Positions 7,931-14,919 of a stretch of 32,290 nucleotides of DNA are shown one piece after another. The stretch is from the NCBI GenBank assembly GCA_021806205.1, contig JAJZXX010000142.1, positions 1 to 32,290 of the forward strand. The letters are read 5' to 3'. Made by a program: the position numbers and the translations under genes. Source of the stretch: Bacillota bacterium. GTDB taxonomy: Bacteria; Bacillota; Sulfobacillia; Sulfobacillales; Sulfobacillaceae. The notes beneath the pieces are model-generated. The model was not told the origin of the DNA, searched no databases, and saw only the letters and a program-made list of their open reading frames with translations. How positions within the stretch are numbered: position 1 is the first letter of the stretch; each line of letters starts with the position of its first letter.

Positions 7931-8400
7931 GCAGGCGTGGTGGGCGAAAGGCTCTCTCGGTCTTGTCGAACCGTTGCCAACAAGGTCGCAATCTGGTCAT
8001 CTAAGCCTTGGAGCATGTCTTTGGCATAGTCCAAAGCCCCCTGGTGAATCTCTTGGGCTCTTTGCTCCGCCGCCATAACGATCTCCTGCGCCAACACTTG
8101 GGCTTTTCTGACCACTTCCGAGTCGTGAGCCAAGGCATCCGCCCGGTCCTGGGCGTCGTTCATCACTTGGTTAAACTGACGGCCCGCCTCCTCGATGATG
8201 CGATCGCGCTCCCGAATGACCCACTGGGCCTGCCGCATTTCTTCGGGAAGTGCGTGACGCACTTGCTCAATCAGTGTGAGTGCCTGTTCCTGATCCACCA
8301 AGATCTGGTGTGCAAACGGCAACTTTCTCCCTGCCCGGATAAGTGCCACTAACTGATCCAAGAGATACGTGGCCTCCGATGTTACTGTCCTCTCATCCAC
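7927..8400 (-). CDS. DivIVA/ATP-synthase-b-like coiled-coil protein
   Basis: A 157-residue, mostly helical protein with long heptad-like stretches (EEAGRQFNQVMNDAQDRADA, AEQRAQEIHQGALDYAKDM) and no membrane segment. Proteins of this kind are found next to coaD in many Clostridia and are annotated as ATPase or DivIVA-like; the function is not established. The frame is open to a TTG at 8424, but the GTG at 8400 has GAGGAG six bases upstream and leaves a clean 10-base gap after coaD, so I prefer it. The TAA stop interlocks with the TAG of ylbJ on the other strand, and no terminator is visible between the two genes. Confidence 0.75.
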   Translation of the reverse strand: MDERTVTSEATYLLDQLVALIRAGRKLPFAHQILVDQEQALTLIEQVRHALPEEMRQAQWVIRERDRIIEEAGRQFNQVMNDAQDRADALAHDSEVVRKAQVLAQEIVMAAEQRAQEIHQGALDYAKDMLQGLDDQIATLLATVRQDRESLSPTTPA

Positions 8401-8410
8401 TGTCGACTCC

Positions 8411-8887
8411 TCATTTCGTTCCAAAATGCTGAATTAACCGACGGTTAACCGGTTCTGGCACAAGCCCCCGGACGTCGGCCCGATAGCTTGCCAATTCCTT
8501 GATTAATGTGGAGCTTAAATAGGCGTGAGCCTCGCCTGTTAACATAAATACCGTTTCAATGTCGGGAGCCATGCGCTTATTCATCAACGCAAACTGAAAT
8601 TCGTAGTCGAAATCTAGCACCGCCCGCAACCCGCGCAGTATCACGCCGGTCCCCGCTTCGTGCGCAAAATCCACCAACAACCCCGACCCGGCCGTGACCG
8701 ACACATTGGCTAAGTCAATGGATTGACGCACCAATGTTACCCGTGTCTGAACATCAAACATAGGATGCTTGGTGGCATTAGCAAAGACCGCGACGACAAC
8801 GCGGTCGAATACACTGGCGGCGCGCTCAATGACATCAACATGCCCATTATGAATGGGATCAAACGATCCGGGATAGACGGCCCACAT
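8411..8887 (-). CDS. coaD: Pantetheine-phosphate adenylyltransferase
   Basis: A 158-residue protein of normal family length. The N-terminal YPGSFDPIHNGHVDVI block contains the HxGH nucleotide-transfer motif, and the C-terminal LSSTLIKE matches the ISSTxIR ATP-binding motif. ILRGLRAVLDFDYEFQ is a further CoaD signature. The enzyme transfers AMP from ATP to 4'-phosphopantetheine, the penultimate step of coenzyme A synthesis in the cytoplasm. ATG 8887 has a GAGGAGG about seven bases upstream. It follows rsmD by 13 bases, the usual rsmD-coaD order. Confidence 0.97.
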   Translation of the reverse strand: MWAVYPGSFDPIHNGHVDVIERAASVFDRVVVAVFANATKHPMFDVQTRVTLVRQSIDLANVSVTAGSGLLVDFAHEAGTGVILRGLRAVLDFDYEFQFALMNKRMAPDIETVFMLTGEAHAYLSSTLIKELASYRADVRGLVPEPVNRRLIQHFGTK

Positions 8888-8900
8888 CGCGCCCCCTCCT

Positions 8901-9467
8901 CTACTGGTTTTGTGTCACACCAAACGCCGTCAACCGGGTGTCTCCATAGCGGCGCGTCCATAGCGCAGCCATGCCCAACAGTTCGGGAACAGGCTGGTCC
9001 TGACGGCTTTCAAGCACAACCATCCCCCCCACCTGTACCAACCTTACGAGCTTTCGGGCCACCATCTCACTAATGCCGCGCATCCAAGGGGGATCCAAGA
9101 ACACCAAGTCAAACTGTTTTTCCAACTTCAGGCATCGGGCCAAAGCTGTCTCACAGGGCGCCGCAATCACCTGGGTGGCCTCACCCGCTCCCAATAGGCC
9201 AATGTTGTACTGCAAGGTCTTCAGAGCATCCCGACTGCTCTCGGAAAACAGGACCGACAAAGCCCCGCGGGACCAGGCCTCCAATCCCACCGCTCCCGTT
9301 CCCGCATAGGCATCCCACAACGACGCCCCCGCTACTCGACTTTGCCAAATATTGAAAAGCGCCTCACGAACCCGATCCCCGGTAGGTCGGGTGCCCGTCC
9401 CCGAGAGCGCCGCCAAGCGGCGCCCCGAGTGAATCCCACCAATAATGCGCACCCGCCCCACCCCCAT
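8901..9467 (-). CDS. rsmD: 16S rRNA m2G966 methyltransferase
   Basis: A 188-residue Rossmann-fold methyltransferase. RIIGGIHSGRRL and GTRPTGDRVREALFN at the N-terminus are typical of RsmD. DAYAGTGAVGLEAWSRG binds S-adenosylmethionine, and LVFLDPPW is the catalytic DPPY-type motif with Trp in the last place. RsmD methylates guanine 966 (E. coli numbering) of 16S rRNA. The start is uncertain: ATG 9467 has a weak Shine-Dalgarno sequence, and GTG codons at 9461 and 9452 lie just downstream in a G-rich stretch. It is followed by coaD after 13 bases. Confidence 0.93.
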   Translation of the reverse strand: MGVGRVRIIGGIHSGRRLAALSGTGTRPTGDRVREALFNIWQSRVAGASLWDAYAGTGAVGLEAWSRGALSVLFSESSRDALKTLQYNIGLLGAGEATQVIAAPCETALARCLKLEKQFDLVFLDPPWMRGISEMVARKLVRLVQVGGMVVLESRQDQPVPELLGMAALWTRRYGDTRLTAFGVTQNQ

Positions 9468-9527
9468 TATCCCGACTTCAACGCTGGCCGTCCAATTTTA
9501 CCAAAGTCTTGCGGCGGTTGCTGCTGA

Positions 9528-10271
9528 TCAACGGGATCGCCGCCACAAGGTTGGAATACTAACGACATGATATCCCTTCAGGGCAATTAAGCTCAAAAGC
9601 CTGGGAATGCCTGATGCCGTCTTACCATTCATTCCTTCTAGAACGACAATGGCGCCGGGCCGTAAATCCTCCATCACGTGATGAATCATGGCCTGTCTGC
9701 TCATGATGGCTTGGCCCGTCAAACCGCCCACCGCCACCACATCATCAAAATGCGGGTGCACCACCCTCAGGTGTACGGCATGGGCCGCGTCAATGACGGT
9801 GGAATTCACCGCCCCATAAGGCGGCAACAACCAGCGCGGCCGCGATCCCACCGCGCTTTTGATGGCCGCTTGGGCTTTTTGGAGGTCGGCCACATCCTGA
9901 CGCAACGGATGCACCGCGAGATTAATGTGAGCTTGGCTGTGATTTTCGATGTCATCACCGCGACGGCGACCCAGCCGCATCCAGCCTTTAAACCGAACGG
10001 TACTCTGACCCGTCACGAAAAAGGTCGCGCGCACCCGGTGCATGGCCAGATCCGCGACAATCGCTCGACCGGTTTGATCTTCAGGAATGTCCGCAAATGC
10101 CAGAGCCATCCAGCGCCCCGACACAGAAAATTGCGAGACCACCATAGAGGGGGTGCCTTCGTTTCGGAAGGGGATTAATGTCCTTAAAAGCCAGGGCGTG
10201 TAAAAAATCCACACCAGGATTGCTGCCACGAGGGCCCAGCGCCTTTTGACGCCCACCAGGGAGATAACCAT
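9528..10271 (-). CDS. Degenerate polysaccharide deacetylase (NodB fold)
   Basis: A 247-residue protein with an N-terminal membrane anchor or signal (about residues 10-30) followed by a NodB-homology domain. The metal-binding ENHSQAHINL (HxxxH type) and the LLPPYGAVN motif are recognisable. However, the first motif, usually TFDDGP, reads AFADIP, so the catalytic-base Asp is Ala, and the final motif that normally ends in a catalytic His reads IVVLEG. Carbohydrate deacetylation is therefore doubtful; it may bind a glycan or be a pseudoenzyme. It starts 4 bases after the YqhV-like gene, with only a poorly spaced AGGGG before ATG, so coupling is likely. rsmD follows after about 60 bases. Confidence 0.82.
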   Translation of the reverse strand: MVISLVGVKRRWALVAAILVWIFYTPWLLRTLIPFRNEGTPSMVVSQFSVSGRWMALAFADIPEDQTGRAIVADLAMHRVRATFFVTGQSTVRFKGWMRLGRRRGDDIENHSQAHINLAVHPLRQDVADLQKAQAAIKSAVGSRPRWLLPPYGAVNSTVIDAAHAVHLRVVHPHFDDVVAVGGLTGQAIMSRQAMIHHVMEDLRPGAIVVLEGMNGKTASGIPRLLSLIALKGYHVVSIPTLWRRSR

Positions 10272-10275
10272 ACCC

Positions 10276-10545
10276 CTATCGCGTGGTTCCCCAGAGAATG
10301 CACGCCACCCCGAGTCCGATCCAAAGAATTTTGGCCGTGGGTACGCGACTAGCGGAAAGACCCGCCAGTCCCAGCAGCATGGTAGTGGTCAGAACCAGGG
10401 GACCGGCTAACCCCAATAATCCATTAATGCGGATTGCCACGTCTAAGCGAAAGGTCCGCCACATTAAGAAAGCGCCGGTCAACTCCAGGGTCGCCGATAG
10501 AAAACGGACGTAAATCATCCCTTTAAGGAAAATATCGTCAGTCAT
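10276..10545 (-). CDS. yqhV: YqhV-like small membrane protein (DUF2619)
   Basis: An 89-residue protein with three hydrophobic segments. The pattern resembles Bacillus YqhV, a sporulation-associated small membrane protein: FLSATLELTGAFLMW, then RINGLLGLAGPLVLTTTMLLGL, then a C-terminal helix. Its function is unknown. ATG 10545 has GGGAGG five bases upstream. It lies 18 bases after the DUF441 gene and 4 bases before the deacetylase, so the three are probably one transcript. In Bacillus, yqhV lies elsewhere, next to spoIIIA. Confidence 0.75.
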   Translation of the reverse strand: MTDDIFLKGMIYVRFLSATLELTGAFLMWRTFRLDVAIRINGLLGLAGPLVLTTTMLLGLAGLSASRVPTAKILWIGLGVACILWGTTR

Positions 10546-10563
10546 GTGTGCCTCCCCGGACTC

Positions 10564-11034
10564 TCACTGAAACCAATGCATGATAAACGTCATGCACTCC
10601 AAGAGGAGATAGGTGACGCCAGCCGCCATCAAGGGCCCCACCGGGATCCCGCCCCAGACGACAATACCCACGATGGATCCGACAATGAGACTAATCATTA
10701 AATGGCTCTGATCATTCAACAGATTTAAACCGCGCCCGTTCAAATGCGTGGCGACGGCACCGCCCACCACAGCCAGCATGCCAGGGATTGTCAAAAGGCT
10801 TCGACCCACATCCTTGATCGTGACCTTACCCAAGGCAAACGGCACCAGCATAGCAATGGTCAGAAATAATAGGCCGATTTCCACCCCGCGCCGTTCCAGT
10901 ACCGGCAACACCACGTTGAGCCGAGTCAGCCTAAGCATCAAGAGGATGGTCGCTGCTGCTGCCACCAAGTTCGACCGGGCCGCCAGTCCTAATATGATGA
11001 GTGCCAGTAACCCTAGCGTTTCAGTGGTGAACAT
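10564..11034 (-). CDS. DUF441 family membrane protein
   Basis: A 156-residue membrane protein with about four hydrophobic helices, beginning MFTTETLGLLALIILGLAA and containing LLFLTIAMLVPFALGKV, GMLAVVGGAVATHLNGRG and IVGSIVGIVVWGGIPVGPL, as in the DUF441 (YeaL/YtwI) family. The role is unknown. The frame is open to a TTG at 11073, but ATG 11034 is preceded by GGAGGAGCG and matches the normal N-terminus, so I use it. It is the first gene of the set that runs through yqhV, the deacetylase, rsmD and coaD, and lies just past the comB terminator. Confidence 0.88.
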   Translation of the reverse strand: MFTTETLGLLALIILGLAARSNLVAAAATILLMLRLTRLNVVLPVLERRGVEIGLLFLTIAMLVPFALGKVTIKDVGRSLLTIPGMLAVVGGAVATHLNGRGLNLLNDQSHLMISLIVGSIVGIVVWGGIPVGPLMAAGVTYLLLECMTFIMHWFQ

Positions 11035-11082
11035 CGCTCCTCCGTCTTGTCCGGACGGCAATAGATATGACAAAAAGCGGAT

Positions 11083-11120
11083 AAAAAGACCGGGCCTCCT
11101 CCGTTAGAGAAGACCCCGGC
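11083..11120 (-). terminator. Terminator after comAB
   Basis: On the minus strand, 18 bases past the comB stop, CCGGG pairs with CCCGG. The inner arm adds CT/AG and CTC/GAG pairs with two mismatches and a short loop, and TCTTTTTAT follows. This fits an intrinsic terminator separating comAB from the DUF441 gene. Confidence 0.65.
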
Positions 11121-11137
11121 TTGGCGAGTTGCTTTCG

Positions 11138-11845
11138 CTAATCCCCGCTTCTCAGCCAGCCATCGCTGCACAATACCGGCACCACGGAGGAGCGATTCAA
11201 ATGGGAGGCGTACGCTAAATCGGCATCCAACCCCAGCTCAGCCAAACGCTTTCCGTGGGCGGACTGTCGCACGGCATTACCAAGATGCATCGACTCCTGG
11301 TGAAAGAGCGCGCAAGCAATTTCAGCTGCGTCCGTGCGCCAAGAGCGGGGCCAATGCACCGCCATGGCCCCACAGGCCAGCACATCCTCCAGGGCCGGCC
11401 GGCCCTGGGTGCCCGATGCGACCAAAAGGGTGGGCCGCTCTAACTCCCACAAGTACCGACTGGCGGCCTCAGCGTTGATGAGTGATCCTAGCACCAGCCT
11501 CGGAATGGAGCGGACCTGGTCAATGGCCCGGGTTCCATTGGTGGTCGTAAAAATTACCCGGTGACCTTGAACACGGGCCTTAGGCCAGTCAGCCGGAGAA
11601 TTGCCCCCATCAAACCCCTCGGGCGGTCGATTGTCACGTTCCCCGCCTAAGAGCACCAAAGGGTCATGGTTTTTTAGGGCATAAGCTTCATCTAAGTCTG
11701 CCACGGGGCGGATAGCTACCGCCCCTCTCTCTAAAATCGTGGTCATAGTCGTCGTGGCCCGCAGTGTGTCTATAACCGCCACGGCGCCAAATTCCGCGCC
11801 GCGGGCATCTTCGTGGCGAAACGCCACATCAACCGTTCGATTCAC
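11138..11845 (-). CDS. comB: 2-phosphosulfolactate phosphatase
   Basis: A 235-residue ComB. Signature blocks in order are VIDTLRATTTM, LGGERDNRPPEGFDGGNSP, FTTTNGTRA, ASGTQGRPALEDVLACGA and a C-terminal DLAYASHLNRSSVVP. ComB removes phosphate from 2-phosphosulfolactate to give sulfolactate, using Mg2+ in the cytoplasm. The start is a GTG at 11845 with GGAGGG five bases upstream; that site lies inside comA, and the genes overlap by 17 bases, so translation is coupled. No sulfolactate dehydrogenase (comC) is adjacent, so the product is more likely sulfolactate itself than coenzyme M. Confidence 0.95.
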   Translation of the reverse strand: MNRTVDVAFRHEDARGAEFGAVAVIDTLRATTTMTTILERGAVAIRPVADLDEAYALKNHDPLVLLGGERDNRPPEGFDGGNSPADWPKARVQGHRVIFTTTNGTRAIDQVRSIPRLVLGSLINAEAASRYLWELERPTLLVASGTQGRPALEDVLACGAMAVHWPRSWRTDAAEIACALFHQESMHLGNAVRQSAHGKRLAELGLDADLAYASHLNRSSVVPVLCSDGWLRSGD

Positions 11846-12710
11846 GTGCTCCCTCCTGAAAACCGGGGGGTTTAGGCCAGCGTACCGGTTCCTCCAACCC
11901 CTGGAGTGTAAGATAATAGTGACGCAGCGTGTCTCCCCTCAGCCCGACTCTCAGGGCTTCCAGTGCCAGCACATCCTCCGGTTGGACATTGCCCAAGTTG
12001 ACATTGGGTCCAAACCGCATGATGAGTTCCTGCTGCTGCGTTTTCTTCGGCGCCTCCCACAATAGTTGGTCTGGTTTGGAGACGAAACCAACCAGTTCAT
12101 TCACCTCATCTCCTAAAATATTGCCTTCCTCATCATAAATAACAACCCCTTCACCACTCTCACGCCCCTCGACAATGACCAAATCGGATCCCGCCGTAAG
12201 ATCCCGATTAACTTGCTCGCACAGCGGCAATCCCTCTGCTTGGTCTCGTGGATCCTTTTTCCCGACCTCGCTCAACACCAAATCGAACCCATAGGCCCTC
12301 GCTAGTTTAATGGTATTGTAACGCGTTTGTTCATCAATATTGATGGTTCCGTCGGACACCTCAATGCCGGTGAACCCCAGATCACGCGCCCGATCCAAAT
12401 AGGCGACAATGCGTCCTTGGAGTAAGGCCAGTTCTAAAAAGGTGCCCCCAGGAAAAATATGCACCCCATAGGACTTGACCAACTCAATTTTTTGCCGGAG
12501 CAGCCGCGTGTGATAAAAAGCCGATGTTCCAAAGGTCAGTTTCAAGTGGTCTACATAGGGTGCGGCCAACTCCATCAGATCGCGCGTATCGGTGAGCCCC
12601 AACCCTTTGTCAATGACCATGGTCAACCCATGATCGCGCGGTTTTGGGGTGCGGTCCTGATACGGAAAATCCAGGATGTCCAACCAGGCGTCCCCCTCCT
12701 GCAGCAACAT
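11829..12710 (-). CDS. comA: Phosphosulfolactate synthase
   Basis: A 293-residue ComA-type TIM barrel: TMVIDKGLGLTDTRDLMELA, then VDHLKLTFGTSAFY, FPGGTFLELAL, FTGIEVSDGTI, DLVLSEVGKKDP and LVIVEGRESGEG are all family blocks. The enzyme adds sulfite to phosphoenolpyruvate to give 2-phosphosulfolactate. The frame is open to a TTG at 12782, but ATG 12710 has GGAGGG six bases upstream and fits the family N-terminus. Bacillus makes sulfolactate in spores with a ComA homologue (YitC); the nearby SASP and prkA-yhbH-spoVR genes suggest the same use here. I could not settle on a promoter in the space shared with the divergent transporter. Confidence 0.96.
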   Translation of the reverse strand: MLLQEGDAWLDILDFPYQDRTPKPRDHGLTMVIDKGLGLTDTRDLMELAAPYVDHLKLTFGTSAFYHTRLLRQKIELVKSYGVHIFPGGTFLELALLQGRIVAYLDRARDLGFTGIEVSDGTINIDEQTRYNTIKLARAYGFDLVLSEVGKKDPRDQAEGLPLCEQVNRDLTAGSDLVIVEGRESGEGVVIYDEEGNILGDEVNELVGFVSKPDQLLWEAPKKTQQQELIMRFGPNVNLGNVQPEDVLALEALRVGLRGDTLRHYYLTLQGLEEPVRWPKPPGFQEGARESNG

Positions 12711-12857
12711 GTCGGTCCCTCCCGCCTCATTTATCGAATCCTTCGCAGGATATTCCGTCGATGCCACGGGAGTGACGGCCAAATTTTAACGGAATGCGTT
12801 CTTCTTGCCTGGGTTAGGTTAATTGATGGTCGCGCGAACGACGGGAGGAAAAATTCA

Positions 12858-14168
12858 ATGGCGGTTACGAGTCGCAATGCGTCTGGGGGGGGTTCGGACA
12901 CCAAATCCCATGCGTTAAAGCTGTGGATACTGTGCACGGTGCCGTTCATCATGGTCTTGGGAAATTCTATGCTTATCCCGGTGATGCCGAAGATGATGGC
13001 CGTGATGCACCTGACTTTGTTCCAAGTCGGTCTGGTCATTACCATGTTCTCAATTCCCGCCGGCATTATAATCCCCTTGGCCGGCGCGCTCTCGGACCGC
13101 ATCGGGCGGCGGATCATCATGGGCCCGTCCCTCATCATCTATGGTCTGGGCGGTCTGGCCGCCGGGGTTTCCGCCTGGTTGATGCCTCATCCCTACCCCT
13201 GGATTATGGGGTCACGGCTCCTTCAAGGCATCGGCGCCGGCGGCACCTATCAATTGGCCATGGCGGTGGCAGGCGACATGTACCAATCCGGCAAACGGGC
13301 CTCAGCGCTTGGCCTATTGGAAGCCGCCAATGGTCTCGGAAAAGTTATCTCGCCGATCGCAGGGTCCGCATTAGCCTTGGCGATCTGGTTTTTGCCGTTC
13401 TTTGCCTATGGCATGCTATCCTTTCCCGTGGCCGTGCTCGTCTGGTTTGTCATCAAAGAGCCCTCGGGGAAAAAAGCAAAGGGCGGTGTGTCCCGGTACT
13501 GGCAGGGATTGAAATACACTTTTAGGCAAAAGGGCGGATCCATTTTCACGACGTTCCTGGGCGGCGCCGTCGTTCTATTCGTCCTTTTCGGGGTGTTAAG
13601 CTATCTGGCCGATATCTTAGAAAAAGGCTTTGGGTACGGGGAAATTGTCCGAGGAATGCTGATTGCCATTCCCGTATTGGCGTCGGCCATCACTTCGTAC
13701 GTGTCGGGCACCGTCCTTCAGAAAAAAATCGTCAGTTGGGCCCGCCGCATCGTCGTGCTGGGGTTGGGATTGATCGCCGCCGCCTTGGTGTTAGAACCCC
13801 TCTTTATCACGAAAAATGTGGCGGGGACACTTGTCATCCTGGTGTTTCAAGGCATTGGCACCGGCAGTGTCTTGCCCTCTATCAACACCATGGTGACGAG
13901 TGCGACCACCTCCCAAGAACGAGGGGTCGTCACCAGTCTTTATGGCAGTGTGAGATTTTTTGGAGTCGCCATGGGCCCTCCCCTATTTAGCCTCGCCATG
14001 ACCCACCGCTATACCATTTTTTGGGCGGTCGCGGGGCTCACCGCCGCCACGGCGCTGCTCGCATTTTTCGCGATCAACGAACGCCAAATGCTGCCTAAAA
14101 CCATGACTCAAAACCACGGCGCCTCGCGGCCGAAAACTCTTAAGCGGCCTCGCCACAAGCTTTCCTGA
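12858..14168 (+). CDS. MFS transporter, drug-efflux type
   Basis: A 436-residue major facilitator protein with about 12 hydrophobic segments. GALSDRIGRRIIMGPS between helices 2 and 3 is the MFS signature motif A, and GSRLLQGIGAGGTYQLAMAV fits helix 4 of the 12-helix drug:H+ antiporters. A basic tail (residues after about 410) is cytoplasmic. The frame is open far upstream, but ATG 12858 has GGGAGGAA about seven bases before it and precedes the first helix. It is divergent from comA with about 150 bases between starts. The substrate is unknown; export of sulfolactate is a guess from position only. Confidence 0.9.
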   Translation: MAVTSRNASGGGSDTKSHALKLWILCTVPFIMVLGNSMLIPVMPKMMAVMHLTLFQVGLVITMFSIPAGIIIPLAGALSDRIGRRIIMGPSLIIYGLGGLAAGVSAWLMPHPYPWIMGSRLLQGIGAGGTYQLAMAVAGDMYQSGKRASALGLLEAANGLGKVISPIAGSALALAIWFLPFFAYGMLSFPVAVLVWFVIKEPSGKKAKGGVSRYWQGLKYTFRQKGGSIFTTFLGGAVVLFVLFGVLSYLADILEKGFGYGEIVRGMLIAIPVLASAITSYVSGTVLQKKIVSWARRIVVLGLGLIAAALVLEPLFITKNVAGTLVILVFQGIGTGSVLPSINTMVTSATTSQERGVVTSLYGSVRFFGVAMGPPLFSLAMTHRYTIFWAVAGLTAATALLAFFAINERQMLPKTMTQNHGASRPKTLKRPRHKLS

Positions 14169-14267
14169 TATCCCCGTCGAGGTTTAGATAACGGCGGCGC
14201 AGTTCTTACCCATTCCATCTTAAGAGATTCAGTCGGGCTTTATGACATCAAGAATGTGGGGATTCTC

Positions 14268-14296
14268 GGATAAATTGGCTGAACCGGCACACACTA
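14268..14296 (+). promoter_or_regulatory. Possible sigma-G promoter for first SASP gene
   Basis: GGATA (14268-14272, 4 of 5 to GHATR) and CACACTA (14290-14296, 6 of 7 to the sigma-G -10 box CATACTA) are separated by 17 bases and lie 23 bases before the SASP start codon. The spacing and boxes fit forespore sigma-G (or sigma-F) control, as expected for a SASP gene. Confidence 0.4.
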
Positions 14297-14319
14297 CCCG
14301 CACGAGGAGGTGAGTATCC

Positions 14320-14556
14320 ATGGCACGCGCCAGTTCCAACAAAAACGCCCTGCAAGTCTCTAACGCCAAGCGGGCGCTGGATCAATTCAAGTATGAAGTC
14401 GCCCGCGACATGCATCTAGCCATTCCCGACGACCACTACTGGGGCGGCATCCCCTCGGCCCAATGTGGTGCCGTAGGCGGACAGATGGTTCGCAAAATGA
14501 TTGAAATGGCCGAGCAAAATTTGGCTCAGCCCAAGGCTCCCCGGGGGCGTCGGTAA
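14320..14556 (+). CDS. Alpha/beta-type small acid-soluble spore protein
   Basis: A 78-residue SASP. ALDQFKYEVARDM is the N-terminal conserved block holding the germination-protease recognition region, and CGAVGGQMVRKMIEMAEQNL is the C-terminal DNA-binding helix signature. Such proteins coat spore DNA in the forespore, switch it towards an A-like form, protect it from UV and heat, and are degraded during germination. The start has GGAGGTGA six bases upstream. The tail ends in a basic APRGRR. It contains a Trp and a Cys, both uncommon in Bacillus SASPs. A close paralogue follows 73 bases downstream. Confidence 0.96.
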   Translation: MARASSNKNALQVSNAKRALDQFKYEVARDMHLAIPDDHYWGGIPSAQCGAVGGQMVRKMIEMAEQNLAQPKAPRGRR

Positions 14557-14565
14557 AGATTACCG

Positions 14566-14595
14566 GCGTAAAAGCCCAGGCTCAAACCCATACTA
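14566..14595 (+). promoter_or_regulatory. Possible sigma-G promoter for second SASP gene
   Basis: GCGTA (14566-14570, 4 of 5 to GHATR), 18 bases, then CATACTA (14589-14595), an exact match to the sigma-G -10 consensus. It lies 34 bases before the ATG of the second SASP and 9 bases after the first SASP stop, so the second gene probably has its own forespore promoter. Confidence 0.5.
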
Positions 14596-14629
14596 ATCAC
14601 ACGTCGCGAATGATGAGGAGGTGAAACAC

Positions 14630-14854
14630 ATGGCACGAGGTAGCAACACGGGAAACCGTGCATTGGTTCGGGGTGCCGCTCCAGCTCTCGACCAGTTCAA
14701 GTATGAAATCGCCCACGAATTGGGGCTGCAAGGGGTCGATGACGGCTACTGGGGGGAAATTCCGGCCCGTCAATGCGGTGCCGTTGGTGGGCATATGGTC
14801 CGCAAGATGATTGAAATGGCCGAGCAAAACTTGGCCGGCCGCAACTCGCGCTAA
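14630..14854 (+). CDS. Alpha/beta-type small acid-soluble spore protein
   Basis: A 74-residue paralogue of the gene just upstream. ALDQFKYEIAHELGLQ and CGAVGGHMVRKMIEMAEQNL are the two SASP blocks, joined by DDGYWGEIPARQ. ATG 14630 is chosen because GGAGGTGA lies five bases upstream; a GTG at 14621 lies within that ribosome binding site. The role is protection of forespore DNA, with destruction by the germination protease on outgrowth. As in the neighbour, a Cys takes a place in the GxVGG block where Bacillus SASPs usually have Asn. It is followed by a strong terminator. Confidence 0.96.
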   Translation: MARGSNTGNRALVRGAAPALDQFKYEIAHELGLQGVDDGYWGEIPARQCGAVGGHMVRKMIEMAEQNLAGRNSR

Positions 14855-14891
14855 CTTTCATCTCGGGACTCGTAACTGCTGCACCTAACAG

Positions 14892-14919
14892 AAATGGACG
14901 GCCCTGCCGTCCATTTTTT
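14892..14919 (+). terminator. Strong terminator between SASP and spoVR
   Basis: AATGGACGGC, loop CCT, GCCGTCCATT: a 10-base-pair perfect stem with a three-base loop, running into six T on the plus strand. It ends the SASP transcript. It abuts the spoVR stop codon at 14920, and the mirrored A-run gives a shorter T-run on the minus strand, so it may also stop prkA-yhbH-spoVR. Confidence 0.92.

Noticed and set aside
12459..12857. N-terminal extension of the MFS frame by 133 codons
   Set aside because: The extension runs antisense through comA; a good ribosome binding site and the first helix place the start at 12858.
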